Positions 8,367 to 17,470 of a stretch of 64,000 bases of DNA are shown one piece after another. Location of the stretch: the NCBI RefSeq assembly GCF_002220095.1, contig NZ_CP022372.1, positions 5,272,501 through 5,336,500 of the forward strand, read 5' to 3'. The translations under genes were made by a program, and so were the position numbers. The DNA comes from Bosea sp. AS-1. Its GTDB lineage: Bacteria > Pseudomonadota > Alphaproteobacteria > Rhizobiales > Beijerinckiaceae. The notes under the pieces are model-generated. The model saw nothing but the letters and a program-made list of their open reading frames with translations, did no database searches and had not been told where the DNA came from. The stretch's first letter is position 1. Each line of letters begins with the position of its first letter.

Positions 8367-9523
8367 GCGCGCGTCACTCCGAGAGCAACGAGCGTCGCCT
8401 CGTCGAACTGTCGGCTGTCTCGCGACACCAGACCGAAATCGGCGCTGTTGTCCCAGAGCGCCCAGCCCCAGCCATGGCTGGCGAAGGCCCGGCGGGATGC
8501 GGCGAGCCAACGCAAGCGCGCCTCACGTGGCGCCCCGCGAAAGACCCCCATCTCGCCGACATAGATCGGAAGCTTGCCGTGGCTCTCGCTCCAAGCCGCC
8601 AGTTGGGTGAGCGGAGCCAGCAGAAGCGCCTCGGTGAACTGTCCCCTGGCGATCTGGTCTTGCAGGATCGCGCGGTCAGATGGCGATGACGCCGCCGCGG
8701 CGCTGGCAGATTCAGCCATTTCGGGAGCGATCGGCCAGGCCAGATCCTTGATCCGCCCAGCCACGTCCCAGGTCCAATCGGCCGCTTGATGCGTGAACAG
8801 CAGCGGCGCGTAATGGTGAATGGTATAGATCAGACCGTCGTGCCGATAGGGCTCGCGCTTCGTCAGGTCTTCCGCCCCGCTCCATCCACCGGCATTGACG
8901 ACGAGCTGCCGCTTCGGGGCGACCTCTCGCAGCGCGACCACGATACGTTCCTGAAGCGCCCACCAGGTTTCACCGTTCAGGGGTTCAGGTTCGTTCAGGA
9001 TCTCCAGGGCGAGCTGATCGGGAGCGATCGGTGCCAGTCGTCGCGCGAGCAATACCCAATTCGCCACGAGACGGTCTGCATCTTCGGAGTTCTGATACCT
9101 GTCCTTGCTGGAACCGACTGGATGCATGTCCAAGACGATGCCTAGCTTCTCGGACGTGATCATCGCCAGCGCTTCCAGCAGGCGAGCGGTCACCGTCTCG
9201 TTCAGTTTGGGGGCACCGGACGGGGCGAACACGGCGTCGGGCTCGATGCCAAGCCGCACATGCGTGAAACCCGCCGTCGCAATGCGCGCGATATCGGGAC
9301 GTGTGACGAAGCGGGCCAGATGATCCACTCCATACCCGTTCATGCTCTGGGCGAACCAATGGGACAGGTTGATCCCGCGCGACAGATTGGGTCCGACGGA
9401 GGCGGAATGCTGGGGCGCGGCCCTGGAGACCGCTGTCGAAGCCGCCATTGCCGCACCGGTCAGCGCGCCGAGGGCCTTGCGGCGATTGATCGCTCCCATT
9501 TTCTCGCCCATTTCCGGTCTCAT
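8363..9523 (-). CDS. Glycoside hydrolase family 5 (cellulase-like), probably Tat-exported
   Basis: A 386-residue enzyme. Residues 10-36 hold a twin-arginine type signal (INRRKALG, then a hydrophobic run ending ASTAVSRAAP). The GH5 barrel shows RGINLSHWF, HVRLGIEPD, VLDMHP, the acid/base LEILNEPEP (E178), HHYAPLLFTHQ and the nucleophile YVGEMGVF (E324), ending WGWALWDN. It probably trims or edits the polymer in the periplasm, as endoglycanases in other EPS loci do. The start overlaps the stop of the export gene by 4 bp. Confidence 0.9.
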   Translation of the reverse strand: MRPEMGEKMGAINRRKALGALTGAAMAASTAVSRAAPQHSASVGPNLSRGINLSHWFAQSMNGYGVDHLARFVTRPDIARIATAGFTHVRLGIEPDAVFAPSGAPKLNETVTARLLEALAMITSEKLGIVLDMHPVGSSKDRYQNSEDADRLVANWVLLARRLAPIAPDQLALEILNEPEPLNGETWWALQERIVVALREVAPKRQLVVNAGGWSGAEDLTKREPYRHDGLIYTIHHYAPLLFTHQAADWTWDVAGRIKDLAWPIAPEMAESASAAAASSPSDRAILQDQIARGQFTEALLLAPLTQLAAWSESHGKLPIYVGEMGVFRGAPREARLRWLAASRRAFASHGWGWALWDNSADFGLVSRDSRQFDEATLVALGVTRA

Positions 9524-10872
9524 GGCGCCGCTCCCGGCTGGGCGGGCGGAATCACGGGCTGCACGGTTGAGCCGTTGGCAGGGACATCCGCTGCGAGAGA
9601 GACCTCGATGGTGTCGCCGGGCTGGACCGGACTATCTTCGGAGACGATCTTCGAGCCGCCGCCTGCGGCAGCGGAATGGAAGACGGTGATGACAGGCTTG
9701 GCGCCGCTTCCGCGCACCAGCTGGGAGCGGATGATGCCGGTATAGGTGAGCTGCTCGCTGACGGTTTGAAGCTGCGACCGAGCTTGCGTGAGGGCCGCCG
9801 TCGCTTCTTCGAGGCCCTTGAGCATCTCGGCGCGCCGCTTTTCGACATAGCGACCGATATTGCGTTGCGCCTCGTCGCGCTCGCGGGTGACGTTGGTGAG
9901 CTGCACCGTGGTCTGCAGCGCCTGTGTCGACGAATAGAGAAACAGCCGCCGCGATTCCGACAGGCGGTCCATCGGCACGACCCCGCGTGCGGAGAAGTCC
10001 TTCAGCTTCTTGTAGTCCGTGTCATCGGCGGCGACGTTTTCGGTGTCCTTGCCCTTTCGATCCTTGAGCAGAGCGATCTGCTCGTCGGCAACCTTGACCG
10101 CGTTGCGCAGAAAGCCGAGTTCCTGGTTCAGGCCGTTCTTGTCGAGCTCAAGCTGCTGGCGCGCCAGATTGCGCAACTGCTCCAATTGATCTTTCGGCAG
10201 CGGAGCCTGGGTCATTTCCTCCAGGGATTGCGACGGGACGGGTTGTTCCGAGAGATGGGCAAGTTCCTCATGCAAGCGCCAGATCTGGCTTTGCGCCTGC
10301 ACGTAACGCAGCCACTGGGTTTGATAATCACTGCGTAGATCCGCCGATTTGAGGAACGGATTCTCCGCCCTGAAGCGCATGATCTCGTAGCCCCCGGCCA
10401 ACGCTACGGCCTGTCGAACCGTGAGGCCGGGACGGTAGGTCTGCTGTCCGGGTTGGGTGACATCGCCATTGAGATAGATCGGGCGATATTCGGCGATCAC
10501 CAGCGTGATGGCGTCCGGGGAAATCGCGCTGACATTCTCGCGCCCGTCCAGTCCACGCTGTTGATAGAGCTTGCGCGAGAGCTCTTCCTTCACACGCGCC
10601 AGGACGGTCTCGAGATCGAGGCCTGCAACCTTCGTCGGGCGCATCATTGGAAGCACGATCTTGCCGTCGGGATCGACCACGCTCTTGGAGCGGAAGTCAG
10701 GCAGGCCAACGACGCTGAGCTCCAGGATATCACCCGGTTGCAGCTTGTAGCCGGCCGAGGGCTGCGCCGCCGCTTGCGGTTGAGATGGCGTCTGCGCCTG
10801 GGTCTCTGCACTGGCATGCAAGACAAGGCAAAGACTCAAGCCTCCGGCAATCACACAACGCGTAAACATCAT
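9520..10872 (-). CDS. Polysaccharide export protein, ExoF/Wza-like
   Basis: About 450 residues. After a signal peptide (ending near SAETQAQ) comes a Poly_export domain, YKLQPGDILELSVVGLPDF with VDPDGKIVLPMM, then a SLBB-like region (YLNGDVTQPGQQTYRPGLTVRQAVALAGGY) and a long coiled-coil about residues 180-380. This matches ExoF of rhizobial succinoglycan loci rather than short Wza. ATG 10872 is chosen because GGGGAGGG sits 8 bases upstream; a GTG three codons earlier overlaps that site. It exports the polymer across the envelope. Confidence 0.85.
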   Translation of the reverse strand: MMFTRCVIAGGLSLCLVLHASAETQAQTPSQPQAAAQPSAGYKLQPGDILELSVVGLPDFRSKSVVDPDGKIVLPMMRPTKVAGLDLETVLARVKEELSRKLYQQRGLDGRENVSAISPDAITLVIAEYRPIYLNGDVTQPGQQTYRPGLTVRQAVALAGGYEIMRFRAENPFLKSADLRSDYQTQWLRYVQAQSQIWRLHEELAHLSEQPVPSQSLEEMTQAPLPKDQLEQLRNLARQQLELDKNGLNQELGFLRNAVKVADEQIALLKDRKGKDTENVAADDTDYKKLKDFSARGVVPMDRLSESRRLFLYSSTQALQTTVQLTNVTRERDEAQRNIGRYVEKRRAEMLKGLEEATAALTQARSQLQTVSEQLTYTGIIRSQLVRGSGAKPVITVFHSAAAGGGSKIVSEDSPVQPGDTIEVSLAADVPANGSTVQPVIPPAQPGAAP

Positions 10873-10950
10873 GTCTGACACCCTCCCCGTCCGCCGGAAG
10901 TTGCGACTTCACAGCGCTTGAGCAAACGCGGATCAGTGGATTGGAAGCCT

Positions 10951-11748
10951 TCAATAGGCCGATGGGCTGAAGAGCATTTCGCGCATCGTCGCCGCGAGAA
11001 TGCGAAGGTCAGAGCGCAAGGACGCCGACTGGATGTAAGCCAAGTCGTAGGCAACCCTGCGCTCCATATCCTCCAGCCTCGGGGTCGCGCCCCGAGCGCC
11101 ATTGATCTGGGCCAGACCGGAAAGGCCCGGCAACACAGCAAAACGCAGCGAGTAATTGGGAATGCGCGTCACATAATAGGCATCGTGCTCCGCTGCATGA
11201 GGACGCGGGCCGACCAAGGACATGGTGCCGTTGAGGACATTCAGCATCTGCGGCAACTCGTCGATGCTGGTGCGGCGAATGAAGCGCCCGAAGGACGTCA
11301 CGCGCTCATCGCCCCGACGGGCCTGAACAATGGCTTCCTGCGCTTTCGGCTGCAGCTTCATCGACCGAAACTTGTAGATGGTGAAGGTGCGCCCGCTGGC
11401 GCCAGTCCTGGTCTGGCGAAACAGCGCCGGCCCCCGAGAACTCAGGCGAATGATCAAGGCGACGATGAGAAGCAGAGGCGACAGGATCGCCAAAATCGTC
11501 AGCGCTCCCCCGATGTCCAACATCCGCTTTTGGTAGGACAGAAGATAAGGGTTGAGCTCCTCGTCTCCGGTTTCGTTCGATCCGTGCCGGTCTTTCTGCG
11601 TTTTGCTTTTTGGAAACGCCCAAAACCTCGAGCTGTAGGTTGTCGTCGTATATCGAGTGAAGGCCCCTCGGCCTGAAGTGGCAGCAGGTCCACGATTGGG
11701 GTTGGATGTGAGGTTACGGTTAGGCCTGGTTTGGGATGCGGGGTTCAT
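10951..11748 (-). CDS. Undecaprenyl-phosphate sugar transferase, ExoY-like
   Basis: A 265-residue initiating glycosyl-1-phosphate transferase. After a polar, Arg/Thr-rich N-terminus of about 70 residues comes KRMLDIGGALTILAILSPLLLIVALII (single membrane helix), then TGASGRTFTIYKFRSM, the RRTSIDELPQMLNVL motif, MSLVGPRPH and LPGLSGLAQINGARG. These are signatures of the bacterial sugar transferase family that loads the first sugar onto the lipid carrier. ATG 11748 has AGGAGG directly upstream. It is the first gene of the leftward EPS unit. Confidence 0.92.
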   Translation of the reverse strand: MNPASQTRPNRNLTSNPNRGPAATSGRGAFTRYTTTTYSSRFWAFPKSKTQKDRHGSNETGDEELNPYLLSYQKRMLDIGGALTILAILSPLLLIVALIIRLSSRGPALFRQTRTGASGRTFTIYKFRSMKLQPKAQEAIVQARRGDERVTSFGRFIRRTSIDELPQMLNVLNGTMSLVGPRPHAAEHDAYYVTRIPNYSLRFAVLPGLSGLAQINGARGATPRLEDMERRVAYDLAYIQSASLRSDLRILAATMREMLFSPSAY

Positions 11749-12122
11749 GACCACCTCCTGAGGCTTGGTTGCCTCATGGCTATCGCCGGACTTGTGTCGC
11801 CATCCGTGATGTTTGGGCTGTTGCGCGAAACCTCGCCCCCCTTCTCAGGCAAGTCAATCGTAAATTTCGCGATCATCCGTAGATGATAGATGATTCTTCA
11901 TGATACAATTTTGAATTTATCCAGCAATAACAGCCAGATGACCTCTATTAATTCATTAATAATTTGTTACATGTGAGCGAATCGCCAAAATTCGCCTGAT
12001 AATTACCTAGAAAATATCCAAATTTTGCTTGTGTTCTGCCATCCACCCTACCCAGCGTCCGGCCAATACATGCATCCCCGGGGTCGTGCTGAAAAGCATG
12101 CCCGCACCGAGATGGCGCCAGG
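11749..12122. promoter_or_regulatory. Divergent intergenic region of the EPS locus
   Basis: 374 bp between the start of the ExoY-like gene (leftward) and the chain-length gene (rightward). The centre, 11870-12020, is strikingly AT-rich, with runs such as TTAATTCATTAATAATTTG, unlike the flanking coding DNA. Close to the ExoY-like start, GAGGC and GCCTC arms flank a 6-base loop at about 11761-11776. Promoters for both EPS units must lie here; I cannot place them confidently. Confidence 0.6.
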
Positions 12123-13184
12123 ATGGACCTACGTTACCAGGACGGACCGCCAGCAGCGCGTGACATACGCCTCCCTGCACGGGATATGCGGCCTGCGGGG
12201 CGCGACACGTACAAGGATGGCGGTCGCGCGATGCCTCCGCCCGCGCCGATACCAGCGACGCGGGTATTGGCGCTTCGCTGGCCGATGATCGCAACGATGA
12301 CACTCGCCTTTCTGGCTGTCGGGATCGCCTATATCCAAGTGGCCCCGCGCCAGTATCGAGCGGCGGCTCTAATTTCCGTCGATACCAAGGCAGACGCTGT
12401 GGTGCGGGCGCCGGCCCAAGCTCCCGATTTCAACATCCAGTCTGCCAATATCGACGGGCAGGTGGAAATCCTGCAATCGGAAGAGCTGGTTCGCCAGCTT
12501 GCTGACAGCATCGCCGAAGACCCCGCTTTCGTCGCAGCCCTTCAACCCACAGGACTATCGCTGGCTGCACTAAGGAACGGAGTGAAGAGCTGGCTGCAGT
12601 CGAGCAGCGGGGATGATTCCGGGCAGGCAAACGTACGCATGCTGCAGTCTCAGACCTCGATCAAACGGGTGGGTCTGACGAATCTCATCGAAATTTCGGC
12701 TACTGCCGCAAACCCCGATGCGGCCGCGAAGCTCGCCAATGCCTATGCCAACGTCTTCATCGCTGATCAGCTGAAGCGGCGCGAGGATGTCGCGCGACGG
12801 ACGAGCCAGGCCCTGCAGGCCCGGGCGGAGGAACTCCAGCGCAGTGCTCAAGACGCGCAGAACGCCGTCGAGCAGCTCAAGTTCGGAGGTTCGCAGCAGG
12901 ACGAGAATGCGGCCGCGGCACGGGTCCGGCTGCAAACTCTCGAGAGTACCGCGCGCGCCTATCGGGATGTGCATGACCGGTTTCTCGCTCGCTATGTCGA
13001 GACTTGGCAGCAACAATTCCTGTCGGTGCCCGAGGCGCAGGTCGTCAGCCGGGCCTTCCCACCTAACTCGAAATCCTGGCCGCGGGAGCTTTTGATCCTT
13101 TCGGCCGCTCTCCTCCTCGGTGTGTCACTGGGCTCGATCATGGCCCTCGTCCTGAGGTGGCCCAAGTCAGCCAAGGAGGACTGA
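12123..13184 (+). CDS. Wzz/GumC-type chain-length determinant protein without kinase domain
   Basis: A 353-residue polysaccharide co-polymerase. Membrane helices lie at about residues 53-71 and 322-344, with a periplasmic domain between them: PRQYRAAALISVD, VEILQSEELVRQLADSI, NLIEISATAANPDAAAKLANAYANVFI and a heptad-like coiled coil about 200-290. The protein ends ten residues after the second helix, so it lacks the Walker-motif BY-kinase domain found in ExoP. The start is uncertain: ATG 12123 gives a long Arg/Pro cytoplasmic tail, and ATG 12231 would remove 36 residues. Confidence 0.82.
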   Translation: MDLRYQDGPPAARDIRLPARDMRPAGRDTYKDGGRAMPPPAPIPATRVLALRWPMIATMTLAFLAVGIAYIQVAPRQYRAAALISVDTKADAVVRAPAQAPDFNIQSANIDGQVEILQSEELVRQLADSIAEDPAFVAALQPTGLSLAALRNGVKSWLQSSSGDDSGQANVRMLQSQTSIKRVGLTNLIEISATAANPDAAAKLANAYANVFIADQLKRREDVARRTSQALQARAEELQRSAQDAQNAVEQLKFGGSQQDENAAAARVRLQTLESTARAYRDVHDRFLARYVETWQQQFLSVPEAQVVSRAFPPNSKSWPRELLILSAALLLGVSLGSIMALVLRWPKSAKED

Positions 13185-13259
13185 GAGCGGATTCGATCAA
13201 CCGCGGCGGCGATTGAAGCGACTGGCGACGACAATGACTGGCGACGAAGGAGAAACTTC

Positions 13260-14033
13260 ATGCTGACCAGCGTCGACATTCTGGGTGTTCGTGTCCATTC
13301 AGGCACAACCGACAGCGTTATCGCTCATATCGATGACCGCTTGCGATCCGGTCTCGAAACCCGCGTTGCCTTCCTCAATGCTCATCTGTCGAATCAATGT
13401 GCGCGTGATCGGGAGATGCGGCGGGGCCTGCGAAACTTCCTCGTCCTCAATGACGGAATTGGCGTGGATGTCGCGCGTTGGTTGCTTTACGGAGCCAAAT
13501 TCAGAGAAAATCTTGCCGGTTCGGATTTCGTCACCGCATTTCTCGACCGAACGGCTGTTGATTTGAAGATCTATCTGCTCGGGGCACGTACAGAGGTCGT
13601 CTCGCGAGTAGCCGAGCGTCTGAACCGGCAATGGCCACGCCATGAAGTTGTTGGGTTTCACCACGGCTTCCTCAATGAGGATAGCGAGAAAGGCTTAGCG
13701 GAACATATTTCGCGAACACATCCCGACCTGGTGCTCGTGGGCATGGGCAATCCGCGTCAGGAGCGATGGATCGCCCGCCACGTGCCGGAAGTCAGTCCCT
13801 TTGCGATGGCGATCGGTGCCTGGTTTGATTTCTATTCGCAAACGATGCCGCGGGCGCCACAATGGGTGCGGAGCATGCGGGCGGAATGGGTCTATCGTCT
13901 CTGGCGCGAGCCGCGACGGCTCGCGGGGCGCTACCTTGTTGGCAATGGAGTGTTTCTGACTCGTTTGGCGGGGCGTTGGCTGGCTCAGCACACCCCCTTG
14001 GAACAGGGTTCCGGGCACGGCAGAAGGCCATGA
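13260..14033 (+). CDS. WecG/TagA/CpsF-family glycosyltransferase
   Basis: A 257-residue GT26 protein with the family's landmarks: FLNAHLSNQ near residue 38, LNDGIGVDVARWLLYG, ENLAGSDF, IYLLGARTEVV, the LVGMGNPRQERWI motif and AIGAWFDFYSQTMPRAPQWV, ending in an amphipathic basic tail. These enzymes add ManNAcA, ManNAc or glucose to lipid-linked precursors. A GAAGGAGAAA site precedes ATG 13260. The downstream polymerase starts two bases after its stop. Confidence 0.92.
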   Translation: MLTSVDILGVRVHSGTTDSVIAHIDDRLRSGLETRVAFLNAHLSNQCARDREMRRGLRNFLVLNDGIGVDVARWLLYGAKFRENLAGSDFVTAFLDRTAVDLKIYLLGARTEVVSRVAERLNRQWPRHEVVGFHHGFLNEDSEKGLAEHISRTHPDLVLVGMGNPRQERWIARHVPEVSPFAMAIGAWFDFYSQTMPRAPQWVRSMRAEWVYRLWREPRRLAGRYLVGNGVFLTRLAGRWLAQHTPLEQGSGHGRRP

Positions 14034-14034
14034 C

Positions 14035-15438
14035 GTGATCCTGACCGAAACTCGGGCGGTGCTGACGATTACGGCCGGGGCCATGCTCCTGGCTGTTGTG
14101 GGCACTCTCGCCGCCGGCGCCGCCATCACTGGGGATGTTCTTGCGCTGGGATGTCTGCTGGGCGCCGTCGGCGTGCCGGTCGGACTGATCTTCGTCGAGC
14201 GCGCAATCGCTTGGGATGGCCGGCACGCCTACAGGATGATCATCGTTCTGACGATCATCCTCAGCGCGGTTTTCCGGCTGCGCGCCATCGACGACAAATC
14301 GATCGATGTCCAGATCATGCTCAAGCTCCTGGCCATCGGGCTTACCGGCCTCATGGCTGCGGTAGCCATTCTCAGAATCGGATTGCGGAATCACGACCGG
14401 GCATTTTTCGTCTGGTGCGCATTCTTCGTCTACATGATGCTGACGTCGTTCATCACGGCTACGCCGGCCCTTGCGCTGGTGGAGACGAGTTCCAACCTGG
14501 CGGCGTTTCTGCTGCTCTATGGTGCGGCCTGCCTGCTGAACCGAGAGAATCTCGTCAGAGCACTGATCGCCTCCTGTCTCATCCTGTGCCTGCTGTCCAT
14601 CACGGCCTATGTTATCGTGCCGTCGCTCGGACGCATGAGCGATTGGGTGAACGGAGCTTTCGTGCCGACATGGCGTCTACAGGGCGTCTTCGGCACGGCC
14701 AACGCCGCGGGCGGTGCCGCAGCGGTTGGAATCATCCTGGCCTTGCTGACGCCCGCCCTGTCGGGAAATCGATGGCTGCGCATCGCAGCGCTCGGCGTGT
14801 TCGCCGCCTGCCTCCTGCTGAGCAACAATCGGATGGCGATGGCGGGCCTGGGGGCAGCGCTACTTTACGCCAATTGGGTCAAGGGCAACCAGGCACTCAA
14901 GCTTGCGATCGCCGCTTTCGTGGTGAGTTTGGTCCTGCTGGCCTACCTTGGAACTGGCGACGAGCTCCTCGAACTCCTGTCCCGTTCCGGATCGTCCGAC
15001 GAGATCACAAGCGGCACTGGACGCACGCGCATCTGGAGCGTCGTGCTACAACTCTGGTCGGAACAGCCACTGTTCGGCTACGGGGCTGGTGCAGCCAAAT
15101 ACATTCTGCCCAAAAATCCCTTGCTGTTTGCTGCCGCCGCCCATGCACACAATCTCTTCCTGAACATCTTGTTTTCCGGCGGCGTCGTTGGGCTGTTGCT
15201 GTTCGTCTACGGGGTGGGGGCGGTCGCGTGGCGAGCTGCAAGCGGGAAAGACCACCGGACGATCGCCCTGCTCATCTTTTTTATGGTCTACGGCATTACC
15301 GAGCCGACAATCGGCGGGCTGGTTTCGTTTGTGCCGATGGCGTTTTGCGCAGCGGTGATTCTTGGGATAGCTCCGCCCCCAGGGCGTGTCGCAGGTGGGT
15401 CTCGGAATGAGCCGCCGAGGCAATGGGCACCGCTTTGA
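14035..15438 (+). CDS. O-antigen ligase/polymerase family protein (Wzy-like)
   Basis: A 467-residue protein with about 12 membrane helices. Near residue 340 it has the Wzy_C signature: GTGRTRIWSVVLQLW, a loop PLFGYGAG and AHAHNLFLNILFSGGVVG, as in O-antigen polymerases and ligases. In this locus a polymerase role is more likely. The GTG start at 14035 is one base after the WecG-type gene's stop, so the two are coupled. Confidence 0.85.
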   Translation: MILTETRAVLTITAGAMLLAVVGTLAAGAAITGDVLALGCLLGAVGVPVGLIFVERAIAWDGRHAYRMIIVLTIILSAVFRLRAIDDKSIDVQIMLKLLAIGLTGLMAAVAILRIGLRNHDRAFFVWCAFFVYMMLTSFITATPALALVETSSNLAAFLLLYGAACLLNRENLVRALIASCLILCLLSITAYVIVPSLGRMSDWVNGAFVPTWRLQGVFGTANAAGGAAAVGIILALLTPALSGNRWLRIAALGVFAACLLLSNNRMAMAGLGAALLYANWVKGNQALKLAIAAFVVSLVLLAYLGTGDELLELLSRSGSSDEITSGTGRTRIWSVVLQLWSEQPLFGYGAGAAKYILPKNPLLFAAAAHAHNLFLNILFSGGVVGLLLFVYGVGAVAWRAASGKDHRTIALLIFFMVYGITEPTIGGLVSFVPMAFCAAVILGIAPPPGRVAGGSRNEPPRQWAPL

Positions 15439-15460
15439 TAACGGAGCCGATCACGCTCCG

Positions 15461-15733
15461 TCACAGAGAGGGCTTGTCGCGTTTTGCGGTGGAGTGCTCA
15501 CGCCTGTGGCCACGGCCGAATGCCCATCCGGCAACGACATAGACAAGCTGCATAACGACAAGTCCGGCGAAGGTTTTGCCTGTTGCGGTCCATCCATCAT
15601 CGCCGGCAAGCATCAGGCCGGCTGCCCCAATCGGAAGGAGCACGATTCCGGCAAGAGCCAACACGATCCAGTTCATTCTGGCGATCGCGCCGGTTAAACC
15701 GATAGCAGCGGTTAGCAGAAAATACCAAATCAT
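15461..15733 (-). CDS. Small inner-membrane protein, unknown function
   Basis: Ninety residues with three hydrophobic segments (about 4-18, 22-43, 52-73) and a basic, polar C-terminal tail ending KRDKPSL. No family recognised. It is convergent with the Wzy-like gene, 22 bp apart. There is no strong ribosome site before the ATG at 15733; coding status rests on its hydrophobicity pattern and position. Confidence 0.5.
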   Translation of the reverse strand: MIWYFLLTAAIGLTGAIARMNWIVLALAGIVLLPIGAAGLMLAGDDGWTATGKTFAGLVVMQLVYVVAGWAFGRGHRREHSTAKRDKPSL

Positions 15734-16017
15734 GTCGGGAGCATGTCAGGTTTCAAGCCGCAAAGCCACCGGCCAGCAGAGTCAATAATATAATGCCCTA
15801 TGGGATTTGCTTGGTGTTACAGGCGCGAATATTGCCAAAAAAGCGCGCTCAACGGCGGCCGGATGAGCCTGTCATCCACATCTGGCACAGGACGAAGCGG
15901 CGCCGCCGACAGGACGCCTCCCAGTTGCCCGAGGCACGGTTGAGCGCGTCACTCTGCAGGGCAGCGACCCGGATAACTATGGCGAGTGTTGTTGCATCGC
16001 GATGACGGAGATGGCCT

Positions 16018-16281
16018 CTATAGCCAGTTTGCCCGAGGGCGCGGCCGTCGCTTGAAGCGAGCCAGCGATAACCGGATCAGTTTGCCTCGATCCTTCGTCA
16101 TGATCGCACAGCCAGCGACGATGTAGGCAAGCCGCTCCCGTTCGGTATCCCGGCGATCTTGCGCGATGCCAGGCTTTAGCACCGCCCAGGCCGCCTCCAG
16201 TGCAGCCTCGGTCAGCCGCATCTCGATTGGATCGCGCAACAACAGGAAAGCATCGGAGACATGAGGCGAGTTCGTTTGCAT
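16018..16281 (-). CDS. Hypothetical 87-residue protein
   Basis: A small basic-tailed protein. A helical core EMRLTEAALEAAWAVLKP is followed by ERERLAYIVAGCAIMTKDRGKLIRLSLARFKRR, which resembles short uncharacterised proteins common in Hyphomicrobiales (recalled pattern, not searched). The ATG at 16281 has AGGATG six bases upstream. A longer frame up to 16464 adds residues with no clear conservation. It sits alone in a gene-poor gap. Confidence 0.5.
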   Translation of the reverse strand: MQTNSPHVSDAFLLLRDPIEMRLTEAALEAAWAVLKPGIAQDRRDTERERLAYIVAGCAIMTKDRGKLIRLSLARFKRRPRPRANWL

Positions 16282-16861
16282 TGAACATCCTATGCCCGCC
16301 CCAAATCTTGAAATGACCCCAGTTGAGATGGCAAACCTCACCGATTGCCTGCGGTTCCATGTGCTGCAAAAATGCCCAGCAACCGGCGCATTCTCGCCGC
16401 GGAGCCAATCGTAAATTGCACTCTGCTTGGAAGCGTTGTCCCTTGACCAAGCAGTTGTCTCCATGCCGGTATTTGGACATGACCGCTGCGACGCATGTTG
16501 ACGCCACGAGGCGGGGACAAATCATGCATGCCGGAAAAGGTATACTCGCCCTGCGCAGCGGGCGCAGGATACCGCTCACCTACAAATTCGGCAGCGATTT
16601 CTGCTCCGCGATACCACCGCTGCCGATCCGATGGCACTCCAGGACAGAGTGAGCGTCTTGTGCGACGATGGGACGGAAATCGTCGCGGCCGTCTTGCATT
16701 CCAGTGATCAATACTTGGCAGTCACCGGCCGGGTAAAATCGCCATTAGCCGCTGAGTAGAAGCGTCTGCCCTCATCAAGTGAGATCAGGCGCTCTCGAAT
16801 GCCAATCAATCTTCCTCGGCGTTCAGAGGTGGATCCGACTCCGTGAGCGCAGAGCCGGTCC
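16282..16861. other. Gene-poor gap before the cob locus
   Basis: Apart from a 42-codon frame at 16631-16759 I see no supported gene. A minus-strand frame at 16338-16637 has a protein-like start (RWYRGAEIAAEF) but a low-complexity end, and could be the remains of a gene. No tRNA-like fold or mobile-element end was noticed. Confidence 0.4.
16631..16759 (+). CDS. Possible 42-residue protein
   Basis: An open frame, MALQDRVSVLCDDGTEIV onward, with a globular-looking composition (two Cys/Asp-rich strands, then SDQYLAVTGRV). No good ribosome site is visible upstream, and the family is not recognised. Included only because the composition is more protein-like than its surroundings. Confidence 0.25.
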   Translation: MALQDRVSVLCDDGTEIVAAVLHSSDQYLAVTGRVKSPLAAE

Positions 16862-17470
16862 TCAGAACTCGATGCCTTCCTGCGCCTTCACGCCCGCTGC
16901 GAAATGGTGCTTCACCAGCGTCATCTCGGTGACGAGATCGGCCGCCTCGATCAGCTCCGGCTTGGCGTTGCGGCCGGTGACGACGATGTGGAGGTCCGGG
17001 CGGCGCGCAGCCAGCGTCGCAACCACCTCGCCAAGCGGCAGATAATCGTAGCGCAGGGCGATATTGAGCTCGTCAAGAACCAAGAGCCTGATCTCCGGAT
17101 CGGCCATCAGCTCCTTCGCCTTGGCGAAGGCGCGTTCGGCGGCGGCGATGTCGCGGGCCTTGTCCTGCGTCTCCCAGGTGAAGCCCTCGCCCATGCTGTG
17201 CCAGCTCACCTGATCGCCGAAGGCCTCCAAGGCCTTGCGCTCTCCGGTCGACCAGGCACCCTTGATGAACTGCACCACGCCGATCCGCCAGCCATGGCCG
17301 AGCGCGCGCAGGATCAGGCCGAAGGCCGCCGTCGACTTGCCCTTGCCGGGGCCGGTATTGACGATCAGCAGCCCCTTCTCGAGCGTCTTGGAGGCGACCT
17401 CGGCGTCCTGCACCGCCTTGCGCTTCTCCATCTTCGCCTTGTGGCGGGCGGCGTCTTCGGTATCGGTCAT
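16862..17470 (-). CDS. cobO: Cob(I)yrinic acid a,c-diamide adenosyltransferase
   Basis: A 202-residue CobO/BtuR/CobA-type enzyme that transfers the 5'-deoxyadenosyl group of ATP to cob(I)yrinic acid diamide. It has a basic leader, the P-loop TGPGKGKS at residues 39-46, FIKGAWSTGERKAL, GFTWETQD, VLDELNIAL and VVTGRNAKPELIEAADLVTEM, and ends GIEF. ATG 17470 shares one base with the stop of cobP (TGATG), so the two genes are translationally linked; a GTG one codon earlier is unlikely. Confidence 0.96.
   Translation of the reverse strand: MTDTEDAARHKAKMEKRKAVQDAEVASKTLEKGLLIVNTGPGKGKSTAAFGLILRALGHGWRIGVVQFIKGAWSTGERKALEAFGDQVSWHSMGEGFTWETQDKARDIAAAERAFAKAKELMADPEIRLLVLDELNIALRYDYLPLGEVVATLAARRPDLHIVVTGRNAKPELIEAADLVTEMTLVKHHFAAGVKAQEGIEF

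Noticed and set aside
16338..16637. 99-codon minus-strand frame
   Set aside because: Only the first 35 residues look protein-like, and it overlaps other weak frames; not enough to call a gene.
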